Shown here: piece after piece, positions 52,592-62,203 of the stretch
Position numbering within the stretch: the stretch's first letter is position 1
How the letters are laid out: each line of letters starts with the position of its first letter
Source: an uncultured Allofournierella sp.
GTDB taxonomy: Bacteria; Bacillota; Clostridia; Oscillospirales; Ruminococcaceae
DNA length: 64,000 nucleotides
Assembly: GCA_944382775.1 (NCBI GenBank)
Contig: CALWNI010000003.1
Location: 1-64,000 of the forward strand
Direction of reading: 5' to 3'
The notes under the pieces: generated by a model
The model's database searches: none
Told to the model about the DNA's origin: nothing
What the model saw: the letters and a program-made list of their open reading frames with translations, nothing else
Made by a program: the position numbers and the translations under genes

Positions 52592-53359
52592 TCAACAGCC
52601 CAATTTCCAGCCCCATTTATTAAAATAACGCACCATGCTGCCAAGTTGCTGAAAAAACGGCTTCAGGCTTTTATTGGGTGCCCGATGCCAAGCATGGTAT
52701 GCCGTAAATTGCGGTAAATAATAGACCAAACCTTTTTGCCGCGCTTTTTGGGTAATATCGGCATCTTCCACATACATAAAATAGGCTTCATCAAAGCCAC
52801 CGATTTGCTGAAATACTTCGGTTCGCATGCAGAAAAAACTTCCGGTGCAAAATTCAATGGGGGTCGGTTTGCTTAAATCGCAATCCAACATGGCATAGCG
52901 GTCGCCAAATTTTTGCAAACCGGGTACACCCTGCCGTGCCGCTAGGCCCAGTATATTGGGTTTTCGCTTGGGCAGCACCTGAATTCTGCCATCGGGGAAC
53001 AGTAATTTTGGGGTTGCCATAACCACCTCTTTGTGTGCATCCATCCAATTGCAGATGGCAGGCAGAACGTTATTGTCGATAAAAATATCAGGGTTTAACA
53101 CAAAGTGATACTCACTGTCCAAAAAGGGCAGCACCTGATTGTGCCCCTTGCCAAATCCCACATTGTGCGGCAAACAAATTACCTTTACATTGGGTGCAGC
53201 CAGCTGCTTTAACTGCTCGCCTGTTCCGTCGGGGCTGGCGTTATCCACCAGATACACGGTCAGCTCACAATCCTTTGTATGCTGCTGCAAGGAGGCTACC
53301 GCTTTGATAACTTCCTCGGCTCCATTATAACTTACAATACAAGCACTAATCTTTTTCAC
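52592..53359 (-). CDS. Family 2 glycosyltransferase (rhamnosyltransferase-like)
   Basis: This 255-aa GT-A enzyme begins KKISACIVSYNGAEEVIKAV, has LVDNASPDGTGEQL near 42, a DXD-like region in FVLNPDIFID near 88, and FMYVEDADITQKARQKG near 195. This pattern matches WbbL/rhamnosyltransferase-type GT2 proteins. With rfbABD beside it, transfer of rhamnose to a surface polysaccharide is likely but inferred. The GTG at 53359 has GGAGG 10 nt upstream; the TTG at 53377 overlaps that site. Confidence 0.85.
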   Translation of the reverse strand: MKKISACIVSYNGAEEVIKAVASLQQHTKDCELTVYLVDNASPDGTGEQLKQLAAPNVKVICLPHNVGFGKGHNQVLPFLDSEYHFVLNPDIFIDNNVLPAICNWMDAHKEVVMATPKLLFPDGRIQVLPKRKPNILGLAARQGVPGLQKFGDRYAMLDCDLSKPTPIEFCTGSFFCMRTEVFQQIGGFDEAYFMYVEDADITQKARQKGLVYYLPQFTAYHAWHRAPNKSLKPFFQQLGSMVRYFNKWGWKLGC

Positions 53360-53395
53360 CGGAGCCTGTCCTCCCAAATATAAATAGTCTATTTT

Positions 53396-53424
53396 ATCAT
53401 ATCATTTTTGGCGATTTTTCGCAA
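53396..53424 (-). promoter_or_regulatory. Promoter of the glycosyltransferase gene
   Basis: On the minus strand TTGCGA (53419-53424), 17 nt and TATGAT (53396-53401) lie about 35 nt before the GTG start. Confidence 0.6.
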
Positions 53425-53444
53425 GCACAAGCCTTTTTCTTATA

Positions 53445-53485
53445 AAAAAAGCTGCCTATTTCCTTGGAAATAGGCAGCTTTTTAT
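53445..53485 (-). terminator. Terminator of pnp
   Basis: AAAAAGCTGCCTATTTC (53446-53462) pairs with GAAATAGGCAGCTTTTT (53467-53483) with T residues on both strands' outer side. It follows the pnp stop codon. Confidence 0.88.
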
Positions 53486-53503
53486 TTTAGCTTAAAAAAT
53501 TAC

Positions 53504-55642
53504 TTAGCCCTGTGCTTTTTTTGCCTCAATGGCTGCCAAAGCATCCTTACGGCTCAGGTTAATGCGGCCCTGCTGGTCGATTTCGGTAACCATAACAATC
53601 AGCTCGTCGCCAACTGCAACCACATCTTCTACACGCTCAACACGCTTGTTGTCCAACTTAGAGATGTGTACCAGACCTTCTTTGCCGGGAGCAATTTCCA
53701 CAAATGCGCCAAAGTTCATCAGGCGAGTTACGCGGCCTTTGTAGATTGCACCAACTTCGGGGTCTTCTACAATGGTCTTAATGGTGTGAATTGCGCGGTT
53801 TGCATCGTCGATGTCGATGGCAGAAACAAATACATGGCCATCTTCTTCCACGTCAATCTTACAGTTGCAATTTGCGCAGATTTCCTGAATTACCTTGCCG
53901 CCCTTGCCGATTACGTCCTTAATCTTGTCCACAGGAATTACCATGGACAGCATCTTGGGTGCGTACTTGCTCAGCTGGCTGCGAGGCTCGCTGATCACAG
54001 GCAGCATGATTTCGTCCAGAATGAACAGACGGCCCTTGCGGCACTTCTCGAAGGCCTCTTCGATGATTTCGTAGGTCAATCCGTCTACCTTAATATCCAT
54101 CTGGATTGCGGTGATACCCTTGTGAGTACCGCCAACCTTAAAGTCCATATCGCCGTGGAAGTCCTCAACGCCCTGAATGTCCAGCATGGTCATCCAGCGG
54201 TCGCCTTCGGTAATCAGACCACAGGAAATGCCTGCTACGGGAGCAGTAATGGGCACACCTGCATCCATCAGAGCCAGGGTGGAACCACAAATGGAAGCCT
54301 GGCTGGTGGAGCCGTTGGAGCTCAGAACCTCGGAAACCAGACGGATGGTGTAGGGGAACTCCTCTACGCTGGGCAGTACGGGAACCAGTGCACGCTCTGC
54401 CAGTGCGCCGTGACCAATTTCACGACGGCCGGGGCTGCGGGGTGCACGGGCCTCGCCTACCGAGTAGGGGGGGAAGTTGTAGTGATGCAGATAACGCTTG
54501 TACTGCTCGGTGCTCAAATCGTCCATCAGCTGGCTGTCCTTGGTGGAACCCAAGGTTGCAATGGTCAGAACCTGAGTCTGGCCACGGGTAAACATACCGC
54601 TGCCGTGTACACGGGGCAGCAAGCCTACTTCGCTTGCCAACGGACGGATCTCGTTGATGCCACGGCCGTCTACACGCTTGCCCTCATCCAGCAGCCAACG
54701 ACGTACCACATACTTCTGCATCTTGTACATCAGCTCTTCGATGATGCCTGCGCCGTACTCTTCGGCGTACTTCTCTTCCAGCTTTTCGCGGATGGGCAGC
54801 AAACGCTCGTCACGAACGTTCTTGTCATCGGTATCCATAGCAGCCTTGAACTCATCCAGGAACTCAGCCTTTACAGCCTCCAGCAGGTCATGGTTCAGAT
54901 CCATGTCCTGGAACTCCTTCTTGGGCTTGCCGATTTCTGCCACAATGCCGTTGATGAATTCGATAATCTTCTTGATTTCCTCGTGAGCTGCCTTAATGGC
55001 ATTCAGCATGGTAACTTCGTCAACCTCGTTTGCACCGGCTTCAATCATAACGATTTTCTGCTCGGTAGCAGCAACGGTCAGTTGCAGGTCGGTCTTTTCA
55101 CGCTGCTCCAAGGTGGGGTTTACCACCAGCTCGCCGTCTACCAGACCCATGAACACGCCGCCAATGGGGCCAGCCCAGGGAATGTCAGAAATGGACAGCG
55201 CAATGGAAGTACCGATCATGCCGGTGATTTCAGGGCTGCAATCCTGGTCTACGCTCATAACGGTCATGGTAACACAAACGTCATTGCGCATGTTCTTGGG
55301 GAACAAGGGACGAATGGGGCGGTCAACCACGCGGCTGGTCAGAACAGCCTTTTCGCCGGGGCGGCCTTCGCGGCGCATAAAGCTGCCGGGGATGCGGCCT
55401 ACTGCATACAGCTTCTCCTCAAAGTCAACGCTCAGGGGGAAGAAGTCAATGCCATCGCGGGGCTTTTCGCTCATGGTTACGTTGCACAGAACCACGGTTT
55501 CGCCGTAGCGAACCAAGCAGCTGCCGTTGGACAAACCGCACATTTTGCCGGTTTCTACCACCAGCGGACGGCCTGCCAGTTCGGTTTCAAAGGTTTTAAA
55601 ATTGGCAAAAGTTTCGTGTTTGGACGCAAATTCCAAAGCCAT
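53504..55642 (-). CDS. pnp: Polyribonucleotide nucleotidyltransferase
   Basis: This 712-aa phosphorolytic 3'-5' exoribonuclease, a core RNA-decay enzyme, has two RNase PH domains: the first with MRREGRPGEKAVLTSR near 90, the second with the SNGSTSQASICGSTLALMDAG region near 440. These are followed by a KH domain (IKDVIGKGGKVIQEI near 560) and an S1 domain (GAIYKGRVTRLMNFGAFVEI near 630). TAGGAGG precedes the ATG. It is next to rpsO, as in many bacteria. Confidence 0.96.
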   Translation of the reverse strand: MALEFASKHETFANFKTFETELAGRPLVVETGKMCGLSNGSCLVRYGETVVLCNVTMSEKPRDGIDFFPLSVDFEEKLYAVGRIPGSFMRREGRPGEKAVLTSRVVDRPIRPLFPKNMRNDVCVTMTVMSVDQDCSPEITGMIGTSIALSISDIPWAGPIGGVFMGLVDGELVVNPTLEQREKTDLQLTVAATEQKIVMIEAGANEVDEVTMLNAIKAAHEEIKKIIEFINGIVAEIGKPKKEFQDMDLNHDLLEAVKAEFLDEFKAAMDTDDKNVRDERLLPIREKLEEKYAEEYGAGIIEELMYKMQKYVVRRWLLDEGKRVDGRGINEIRPLASEVGLLPRVHGSGMFTRGQTQVLTIATLGSTKDSQLMDDLSTEQYKRYLHHYNFPPYSVGEARAPRSPGRREIGHGALAERALVPVLPSVEEFPYTIRLVSEVLSSNGSTSQASICGSTLALMDAGVPITAPVAGISCGLITEGDRWMTMLDIQGVEDFHGDMDFKVGGTHKGITAIQMDIKVDGLTYEIIEEAFEKCRKGRLFILDEIMLPVISEPRSQLSKYAPKMLSMVIPVDKIKDVIGKGGKVIQEICANCNCKIDVEEDGHVFVSAIDIDDANRAIHTIKTIVEDPEVGAIYKGRVTRLMNFGAFVEIAPGKEGLVHISKLDNKRVERVEDVVAVGDELIVMVTEIDQQGRINLSRKDALAAIEAKKAQG

Positions 55643-55766
55643 AGGGGGAACCTCCTAAAAAATATATTTCAACAAAAGGGCCTGTGGCTTTAGCAATAAA
55701 TCCAGTGTTTGCCCATGCCAAACATTCGATTTACCGCTAAATACGCACATAGCTCTTTTGTTTTAT

Positions 55767-55813
55767 CAAAAAAATACAGGGAAAGGCAGGCGGTACATTT
55801 ACCGCCTGCCTTT
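55767..55813 (-). terminator. Terminator between rpsO and pnp
   Basis: AAAGGCAGGCGGT (55782-55794) pairs perfectly with ACCGCCTGCCTTT (55801-55813). On the minus strand a T-run follows after a short CCCTGTA spacer. Readthrough into pnp is plausible, as seen in other bacteria. The 183-nt gap shows no clear pnp promoter. Confidence 0.7.
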
Positions 55814-55825
55814 AAAAGTACAAAA

Positions 55826-56083
55826 TTACTTACGCAGACCCAGCTTAGCGATCAGAGCACGGTAACGCTCGATGTCCTTCTTCTGCAGGTAAGCCAGCAG
55901 GTTACGACGACGGCCAACCATCTTCAGCAGGCCACGACGGCTGTGGTGGTCATGGGTGTTCTTCTTCAGGTGCTCGGTCAGGTGGTTGATGCGAGCAGTC
56001 AGCAGAGCAACCTGAACCTCAGGAGAACCGGTATCGGTCTCGTGAACGCGAGCGGACTCAATGATGTTCATTTTGGTTTCCAT
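55826..56083 (-). CDS. rpsO: 30S ribosomal protein S15
   Basis: This 85-aa primary 16S rRNA-binding protein has [19 protein letters not shown] near residue 14, [22 protein letters not shown] near 38-60 and a C-terminal [13 protein letters not shown]. The ATG at 56083 (METKMNII) follows ACGAGG; the frame extends further upstream through the leader, but S15 length fixes this start. Confidence 0.96.
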   Translation of the reverse strand: METKMNIIESARVHETDTGSPEVQVALLTARINHLTEHLKKNTHDHHSRRGLLKMVGRRRNLLAYLQKKDIERYRALIAKLGLRK

Positions 56084-56125
56084 TTTGAAATACCTCGTTT
56101 TGTTTATTTGCCAATAACCAGGTGC

Positions 56126-56163
56126 GGGGTAATCGAGGCGCTTTGATACAAAGCATACACCCC
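56126..56163 (-). promoter_or_regulatory. rpsO leader hairpin
   Basis: GGGGT (56126-56130) pairs with ACCCC (56159-56163), and inside them GCTTT (56140-56144) with AAAGC (56150-56154), in the leader between promoter and start codon. S15 is known to repress its own mRNA through such leaders in several phyla; that this is one is an inference. Confidence 0.5.
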
Positions 56164-56187
56164 ATACCGGGTTACGGTAGCTCATTT

Positions 56188-56216
56188 AGTATACCACATC
56201 AATTGGGCAATTACAA
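56188..56216 (-). promoter_or_regulatory. Promoter of rpsO
   Basis: On the minus strand TTGTAA (56211-56216), 17 nt and TATACT (56188-56193) with a TGG extension lie just downstream of ribF, giving rpsO its own start. Confidence 0.7.
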
Positions 56217-56255
56217 GCCAAACCTTTTACAGATTTTGCTGTAAATTGCTGTAAA

Positions 56256-57158
56256 TCATTCGGCAAAATACTGCCGTGCCTGCTGCGCTGCGTTGGAAAT
56301 GCAGTCTTGCAGCTGCTGCAAATTTTCAAACTTTCGGGTGGGGGCAATGTACTGATAAAACTCCAGCTGCAACTGTTCGCCGTATAGCTGTCCGTCAAAA
56401 TCCAAAATAAAGGTTTCGCAGGTAGCACCTTGCTGCCCATCGTTTACAGTGGGGCGGTTACCAAATCCGGTTGCCCCGATATACCAGGTGTCATTGATGC
56501 AGATGCGGGTAATGTAAATGCCGTATTTCGGTTCCGAAAAGCCTTCGGGGTAAATCTGGTTAATGGTGGGAAACCCCAGCACATGCCCCAATCCTTGCCC
56601 ATGCTGTACCGGAAAATCAATGGCATAGGGTCTGCCCAGCATATCGTTTACCGATGCAATATCCCCTGCATTCAACGCCGCCCGAATACGGGTGGAGCTC
56701 ACCAGTTCCCCTTTGTAGGTGGTCATAGGAACAATCACCACCTGAATTCCCAGCGGCTGACATAATTCTTTCAGCTTTTCAATGTTGCCGGCTGCCTTTT
56801 TGCCAAAGGTAAAGTTTTCGCCGCAAAATACCGCTTTTGCATGGTATAACCCGTGCAAAATTTCGGTCACAAACGCCTCCGGACTATACTCGCAAAAAGC
56901 TTCAAAGGCAGGCTCCATATAATAGCTTACCCCGAGCTGCTCCATAATCTGATGCTTTTGGCGTTCGGTCAACAAGCGGCCGCCCTTCATTGTGCTGCTA
57001 AGCGGCAACCGAAATGTAAACACCGCTGCCGCACGACCATTGGCCCTGGCATCTTGCACCGCTGCCCGAATCACCGCTTGGTGGCCCGTATGTACCCCAT
57101 CAAAAAAACCGAGGGCCACACTAGACCCCCGGTCGATGGAGAAGTCCGCATCCGGCAC
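56256..57158 (-). CDS. ribF: Bifunctional riboflavin kinase / FAD synthetase
   Basis: This protein makes FMN and FAD from riboflavin and ATP. The N-terminal adenylyltransferase domain has ALGFFDGVHTGHQAVI near residue 15-30 and ENFTFGKKA near 115. The C-terminal kinase domain contains GRPYAIDFPVQHGQGLGHVLGFPT near 175. The GTG at 57158 is the first standard start and gives 300 aa. Eight further codons upstream, beginning with CTG at 57180-57182 (reading KVYETLQ after it), look like the natural RibF N-terminus and have AAAGGA at suitable distance. It follows truB by 30 nt, or 6 nt with the CTG start. Confidence 0.93.
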   Translation of the reverse strand: MPDADFSIDRGSSVALGFFDGVHTGHQAVIRAAVQDARANGRAAAVFTFRLPLSSTMKGGRLLTERQKHQIMEQLGVSYYMEPAFEAFCEYSPEAFVTEILHGLYHAKAVFCGENFTFGKKAAGNIEKLKELCQPLGIQVVIVPMTTYKGELVSSTRIRAALNAGDIASVNDMLGRPYAIDFPVQHGQGLGHVLGFPTINQIYPEGFSEPKYGIYITRICINDTWYIGATGFGNRPTVNDGQQGATCETFILDFDGQLYGEQLQLEFYQYIAPTRKFENLQQLQDCISNAAQQARQYFAE

Positions 57159-57188
57159 CTGTAATGTTTCATAAACTTTCAGGGCGGT

Positions 57189-58064
57189 TCACGTCCTTTC
57201 CACAAATAATTTTTCTGCTTTTAACTGTTTGTTTTGCACTCGACCTAAGCCCAAGAAACCGTCTTCACTGTGCAAACGATATACACCGTCTTGCGCTTTG
57301 ATGCGAAAACAGGGTGCACCGTTCATCAGCCGTGCAGTATTTTCCTGGTTTACCTCAAGCAACGGCAGATGTTCAAACACCGTTTCCACCGGCAAAAACA
57401 GCTGCTCTAAGGTTCCGTTGTCTTTTGCTGCTTGAATTTCTTCCAGCGTATGGCTGTGCTGCAAATCAAAGATACCTGCCTGTGTACGGCGCAGGCCTGC
57501 CAATGTGGCAGGAACGCCCAACGCTTTGCCCAGGTCTTCCACCAAGGTGCGCACATAGGTACCTTTGCTGCAAGCTACCTCCAGCACAAAATCCTGCTGG
57601 GCGCACTGCTCCAGCAAATCCAGCCGATAAATGGTAACGGGGCGGGCTTTTCGCTCTACCGTAACTCCCTGGCGTGCCAGCTTATACAGCGGCGTACCAT
57701 TGATTTTTACCGCCGAATACATAGGCGGAGTTTGCATAATGTCCCCCGTAAATTGAGGCAGAACCGCTTGCAGCTGTTCTTTGCTCACAGTCACATCGCT
57801 GGTTTCCAGCGTGGTGCCGGTTACATCGCCGGTATCGGTTGCAAGACCAAAGCGCACAACCGCACGATAGGTCTTATCGTGATTGGGCTGCATATCCACC
57901 GCTTTGGAGGCACCTCCTGCAAACACAGGTAAAACACCGGTTGCCATGGGGTCCAGTGTTCCGGAATGGCCCAATTTTCGGGTGCCAAGAATGCCGCGCA
58001 GCTTGGCAATCACATCAAAACTGGTCCAATCCATTGGTTTATCCACAATCAGGATTCCATTCAT
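57189..58064 (-). CDS. truB: tRNA pseudouridine(55) synthase
   Basis: This 291-aa enzyme forms pseudouridine 55 in the T loop of tRNAs. The N-terminus GILIVDKPMDWTSFDVIA and the catalytic aspartate in LGHSGTLDPMATGVLPV near 38 are characteristic. KTYRAVVRFGLATDTGD follows, and the C-terminus has a PUA-like end. It starts 4 nt after the nrnA stop, with the ribosome-binding site inside nrnA. Confidence 0.95.
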   Translation of the reverse strand: MNGILIVDKPMDWTSFDVIAKLRGILGTRKLGHSGTLDPMATGVLPVFAGGASKAVDMQPNHDKTYRAVVRFGLATDTGDVTGTTLETSDVTVSKEQLQAVLPQFTGDIMQTPPMYSAVKINGTPLYKLARQGVTVERKARPVTIYRLDLLEQCAQQDFVLEVACSKGTYVRTLVEDLGKALGVPATLAGLRRTQAGIFDLQHSHTLEEIQAAKDNGTLEQLFLPVETVFEHLPLLEVNQENTARLMNGAPCFRIKAQDGVYRLHSEDGFLGLGRVQNKQLKAEKLFVERT

Positions 58065-58068
58065 GGGC

Positions 58069-59055
58069 TCACTCCTGTTCCTGTTTGGTTAACTCCTGCG
58101 CACGTTTCAGCTCTCGCTCTACTTCTGCCAAAATCGCCGCTTTTGCGTTTTCCAGGTTGCCTTCCAACTCACAGCCTGCTGCACGGGCATGACCGCCGCC
58201 GCCTAAGCGTTTTGCAATGGCACAGGCATCCACGCCATCGGTGGTGCGAATGCTGATTTTGTAGCTGGCACCCGGCAGCTGCCGCAGGGTAATGCCCACC
58301 TGTACCCCCTCGATTTTACGGGGTAGACTGGTGATATCCTCCAGTTCATTGGGGCCAACGCCGCTTTCTGCAATCTGCTCACGGGTCATATACATCAAGG
58401 CACAGCGGTCTTCAAAATGATATTCCAGATTTTGCAAAGCGGTCAATTCAATGGCCATACGACCCTTGGATTTGCTTTCAAACAAAATCATGTTCAAATC
58501 TTCCACCTGTGCGCCTGCTTCCATAAGCTTTGCTGCCAACATGTGAGCCTTGGCAGTGGTGTTAGAAAACAGGAAGCAACCCGTATCGGTAGAAAGGCCG
58601 GTATACAAACAATTTGCAATAACGGGTGTAATTTCCACATTCATTGCTGTTAGTACATCGTACATAATTTCGCAGGTTGCGGCGGCGCTGCTGTCCAGCA
58701 GCATGGCATCTGCATAGCCGCCATTGGAGGCATGATGGTCGATGCACAAATCAATTTGTTCGGTGTATTCTTGAATTGAATCGCCAAATAGCTGAATGCT
58801 CGCAACATCCACAGCAACGATATAACCCGGGTCAAATTGACCGGTAAACGGCTCAATTTGCATATAAGAATAGCGGCTTGGAATGGGGTCCGAACATAGC
58901 ACCGCTGCCTCTTTGCCCAGATTTTTCAATGCATGCATCAGCGCAGCCGCCGACCCGGTGGTATCACCATCGGGATTTTTGTGGCACAGAATCAGCACAT
59001 TTTCGGCCCGCAGCAGGCGGCCAATGGTCGCCAGCAGGTCTAAAATTTCACTCAT
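58069..59055 (-). CDS. nrnA: DHH family phosphoesterase, nanoRNase/pAp phosphatase (NrnA)
   Basis: This 328-aa protein has DHH and DHHA1 domains. It has HKNPDGDTTGSAAAL near 25 (metal-binding Asp residues), VDVASIQLFG near 82, the DHH motif CIDHHASNGGY near 105 and the C-terminal GGGGHARAAGCEL near 290. NrnA degrades very short RNA oligomers and pAp. It sits between rbfA and truB, as in many Bacillota, where it completes the RNA-decay set with pnp. Confidence 0.92.
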   Translation of the reverse strand: MSEILDLLATIGRLLRAENVLILCHKNPDGDTTGSAAALMHALKNLGKEAAVLCSDPIPSRYSYMQIEPFTGQFDPGYIVAVDVASIQLFGDSIQEYTEQIDLCIDHHASNGGYADAMLLDSSAAATCEIMYDVLTAMNVEITPVIANCLYTGLSTDTGCFLFSNTTAKAHMLAAKLMEAGAQVEDLNMILFESKSKGRMAIELTALQNLEYHFEDRCALMYMTREQIAESGVGPNELEDITSLPRKIEGVQVGITLRQLPGASYKISIRTTDGVDACAIAKRLGGGGHARAAGCELEGNLENAKAAILAEVERELKRAQELTKQEQE

Positions 59056-59096
59056 GACGTTCTCCTCTTTCGTTACAGTTCCATCGAATCTGCCGC

Positions 59097-59453
59097 TTAC
59101 TCCTGCCCTTTGTTCAGGTTTGCCAGCAATTCATTGATGTGTGCTGCATAGGCTGCACCATCGTCTTGCGCAAACACAAAGCGAGGTGCTTTGCGAATGT
59201 GCATACGGCGGGAAATCTCGGTGCGAACATGGCCACTTGCACGGTTCAGTGCTTTTACAGCCTCGGCTGCGCCTTCGGGTTTTCCCATAACACTGATGTA
59301 GACTTTCGCCACATCCAAATCGGGGGTTACGTCCAATCGAGTAACGGTGAGCAGACCGCCCTCCAGGCGGGGGTCTTTCATCTGACCGATGATTCCGATT
59401 ACTTCCCGTTTCATATCCTGAGCCAAACGGCCCTGGTTTTTGGTGTTAGGCAT
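59097..59453 (-). CDS. rbfA: Ribosome-binding factor A
   Basis: This 118-aa KH-like protein assists late 30S maturation and cold adaptation. Its segments KREVIGIIGQMKDPRL, TRLDVTPDLDVAKVYISVMG and the helix LNRASGHVRTEISRRMHIRKAPRFVF are typical. AAGGAG precedes the ATG. It follows infB after a 117-nt gap with a hairpin. Confidence 0.94.
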   Translation of the reverse strand: MPNTKNQGRLAQDMKREVIGIIGQMKDPRLEGGLLTVTRLDVTPDLDVAKVYISVMGKPEGAAEAVKALNRASGHVRTEISRRMHIRKAPRFVFAQDDGAAYAAHINELLANLNKGQE

Positions 59454-59515
59454 ACTACTCTCCTTATTGTTCCGTTTTTTGCTCCTCTTATGTGAGGTGC
59501 GAATGAAAAAGCCGC

Positions 59516-59547
59516 AAGACTGCGGGCAAATTATGCCCCGCAGTCTT
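59516..59547 (-). terminator. Hairpin between infB and rbfA
   Basis: AAGACTGCGGG (59516-59526) pairs perfectly with CCCGCAGTCTT (59537-59547). On the minus strand the T-tract comes 5 nt after the stem, so it may be an attenuator or a processing/stability element that splits the operon. Confidence 0.6.
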
Positions 59548-59570
59548 TGCTTTTTTGTATTTCAAAAAAA

Positions 59571-61883
59571 TCAGTCGCGGTACTCTTCCAGAATGTATGC
59601 TTCGAAGATGTCGCCTTCTTTAATATCGGCAAACTTCTCCAGAGTTACACCACATTCGTAGCCCTGCGCAACTTCCTTTACGTCGTCCTTAAAGCGGCGC
59701 AGGCTGCTGATCTCGTCTTCGGTGATAACAATGCCGTCACGCACAACACGAATCTTGCTGTGGCGGGTAATCTTGCCTTCCAGCACATAGCTGCCGGCAA
59801 CCAGACCAACGCTGCTGATCTTGTAAACCTGACGAACTTCCAAACGGCCCTGCTCAACTTCACGAATCTTGGGAGCCAGCATGCCCTTCATTGCGTCGGT
59901 TACATCGTTGATTGCGTCGTAGATAACGCGGTACATGCGCATTTCTACCTCGCACTGTGCAGCCTCTTCCTTAGCGATGGGGTCAGGACGTACGTTAAAG
60001 CCGATGATGATAGCACCGCCGGCATTTGCCAGCATAACGTCGGACTTGTTGATTGCGCCAACGCCGGCATGGATAACCTTAACACGAACTTCGTCGTTGG
60101 AAATCTTCTCCAAGCTCTGCTTAACAGCCTCGGCACTGCCCTGTACGTCTGCCTTTACAATGATATCCAGCTGCTTGCGCTCGCCTTCGGCAATCTGGCT
60201 GAACAGGTTATCCAGAGTAACCTTTTTGTAGCTGTTGAACAAACGCTCTTTTTCTTCGGTTGCACGGCGGTCTGCCAGCTCACGAGCCAGCTTTTCGTCG
60301 GCAACTGCGTCGAACAGGTCACCTGCACTGGGTACGTCGGTCAAACCGGTAATCTCTACGGGAGTAGAGGGGCCTGCCTCTTCCAGGAAGATGCCCTTAT
60401 CGTTCTTCATGGTACGAACACGACCAACGGTGGTGCCTGCAATCACGCAATCGCCCTTGCGCAGGGTACCCTTTTGTACCAAAATGGTGGCAACGGGGCC
60501 CTGGCCCTTATCCAGACGAGCTTCGATAACAGCACCCTTTGCACGGCGGTCGGGGTTGGCTTTCAGCTCTTTTACCTCGGCTACCAGGTTGATGTTCTCC
60601 AGCAGGTCTTCAATGCCCATACCGGTTTTTGCGGATACGGGAACACAGATAACATCACCGCCCCACTGTTCGGGAACCAGTTCATGCTGGGTCAGCTGCT
60701 CCATAACACGGTCGGGGTTAGCGGTGGGTTTATCCATTTTGTTGATTGCAACAATGATGGATACGCCGGCTGCCTTTGCGTGGTTGATGGACTCGATGGT
60801 CTGGGGCATGATGCCGTCATCGGCAGCAACAACCAGAACGGCAATATCGGTCAGGTTTGCACCACGGGCACGCATGCTGGTGAACGCTTCGTGACCGGGG
60901 GTATCCAAGAAGGTGATTACCTTGCCGCCGGCAGTAACCTGATATGCACCGATGTGCTGGGTAATGCCGCCTGCCTCGCCGGTGGTTACGCTGCTCTTAC
61001 GGATGGTATCCAGAATACTGGTTTTACCGTGGTCAACGTGACCCATAACAACAACAACGGGGGGACGCTCCTGCAAGCTGTCTGCGGGATCTTCGTCCAC
61101 CTCAAACAGACGCTCTTCGATGCTTACATGAACTTCTTTTTCTACCTTTGCGCCAAATTCTTCGGCAATCAGGCTTGCGGTATCAAAATCCACAACCTCG
61201 CTTACCGATGCCATAATGCCAAAGCCCATCAGCTTTTTGATTACGTTGGCAGCGGTTTGCTTTAAGCGAGAAGCCAGTTCGCCAACGGTGATTTCGTCGG
61301 GAATCTGAACCTTCAGCTGTGCTTTGCGGGCCTTTTCCAGATGAATGCGCTGCAAACGCTCTGCCTCGGTTTCGCGGCGCTTTTGGAAGTTTTGGTTGCG
61401 CTTGTTTTTGTTGTTGCCAAACTTCTGCTTGTTGCCGGCAGGCTGGGGCTTGCGGCGATTTTCCACGTTTTTGGTGGAAGCCAGTTCGTCGAACTTTTCG
61501 TTGAATTTATCCAGGTTTACGTCTACGGTGCGGGTATCCACAACCTTGGTAACAACTTCACGCTTTACCACTGCTACCTGGGGCTTTTCTGCCTTTTTGT
61601 CTGCCTTTTTCTTACCGCCCATTTCTACAACGGTACCGTCTGCCTTTTTCAGAATCTCGTTCTCCTTTGCCTTGGGTTTGCTTGCGCTGTCCAAGTAACC
61701 GTTCAGGTTCTTTTCTGCATTTTTCTGGGTAAAATGCTCAAACACGTAGTTCATCTCTGCTTCGTTCAGTGTGGTGCCGGCTTTCTTGGGTTCGCCGCCC
61801 TTTTCTGCCAACAGCTCAATGATTTGCTTTGCAGGTACGTTCAAATCTTTTGCTACGTCACTTACTTTATATTTAATGGTCAT
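59571..61883 (-). CDS. infB: Translation initiation factor IF-2
   Basis: This 770-aa GTPase delivers initiator tRNA to the 30S subunit. The N-terminal domain begins [21 protein letters not shown] basic Lys/Arg-rich linker follows, then a second IF2_N segment ([19 protein letters not shown]). The GTP-binding motifs are [10 protein letters not shown] near 275, DTPGHEAF and NKMDKP. The start at 61883 follows AAGGAGG and overlaps the ylxQ stop (ATGA). Confidence 0.97.
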   Translation of the reverse strand: MTIKYKVSDVAKDLNVPAKQIIELLAEKGGEPKKAGTTLNEAEMNYVFEHFTQKNAEKNLNGYLDSASKPKAKENEILKKADGTVVEMGGKKKADKKAEKPQVAVVKREVVTKVVDTRTVDVNLDKFNEKFDELASTKNVENRRKPQPAGNKQKFGNNKNKRNQNFQKRRETEAERLQRIHLEKARKAQLKVQIPDEITVGELASRLKQTAANVIKKLMGFGIMASVSEVVDFDTASLIAEEFGAKVEKEVHVSIEERLFEVDEDPADSLQERPPVVVVMGHVDHGKTSILDTIRKSSVTTGEAGGITQHIGAYQVTAGGKVITFLDTPGHEAFTSMRARGANLTDIAVLVVAADDGIMPQTIESINHAKAAGVSIIVAINKMDKPTANPDRVMEQLTQHELVPEQWGGDVICVPVSAKTGMGIEDLLENINLVAEVKELKANPDRRAKGAVIEARLDKGQGPVATILVQKGTLRKGDCVIAGTTVGRVRTMKNDKGIFLEEAGPSTPVEITGLTDVPSAGDLFDAVADEKLARELADRRATEEKERLFNSYKKVTLDNLFSQIAEGERKQLDIIVKADVQGSAEAVKQSLEKISNDEVRVKVIHAGVGAINKSDVMLANAGGAIIIGFNVRPDPIAKEEAAQCEVEMRMYRVIYDAINDVTDAMKGMLAPKIREVEQGRLEVRQVYKISSVGLVAGSYVLEGKITRHSKIRVVRDGIVITEDEISSLRRFKDDVKEVAQGYECGVTLEKFADIKEGDIFEAYILEEYRD

Positions 61884-62203
61884 TCGATTTCCTCCTTCTC
61901 TTGCGCGAGGTATTGTTTGCACAGGTTTGCCAGGTTTTCATCCAAAATGCTGTATACGCCAACCTTTTTGTAGCTAACGGGACACAGCTCGATTTGTGTT
62001 AGGGGCATGCGCAAACATTCCGCCATATCTTCACAAGCACGGGTCATGCGCTTTGCAGTGCCGTCGCTCACATCGGCTGCTAAAAGCACCAGATATGCTT
62101 TGCCGCTGTAAACGCTTTCTTGTACTGCATCAAACCCCATAACCAACTTGCCGGCCTTACGGCACAGCGAGACGGCCGATAATAGTTTTTGTTTATTCTC
62201 CAC
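61880..62203 (-). CDS. L7Ae/L30e/S12e-like ribosomal protein YlxQ
   Basis: This 107-aa protein of the L7Ae kink-turn-binding family has [19 protein letters not shown] near 12 and [17 protein letters not shown] near 32-48. YlxQ binds structured RNA in Bacillota. It starts with GTG at 62203, overlapping the end of ylxR by 11 nt, and overlaps infB by 4 nt; tight coupling is typical of this operon. Confidence 0.9.
   Translation of the reverse strand: MENKQKLLSAVSLCRKAGKLVMGFDAVQESVYSGKAYLVLLAADVSDGTAKRMTRACEDMAECLRMPLTQIELCPVSYKKVGVYSILDENLANLCKQYLAQEKEEIE

Noticed and set aside
53666..55693. 675-codon open frame opposite pnp
   Set aside because: It runs antisense across a complete pnp, has cysteine- and histidine-rich nonsense composition and no ribosome-binding site. 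Long antisense frames arise from the codon bias of the real gene.
59547..61265. 572-codon open frame opposite infB
   Set aside because: Same reason; the IF-2 GTPase motifs settle the coding strand.
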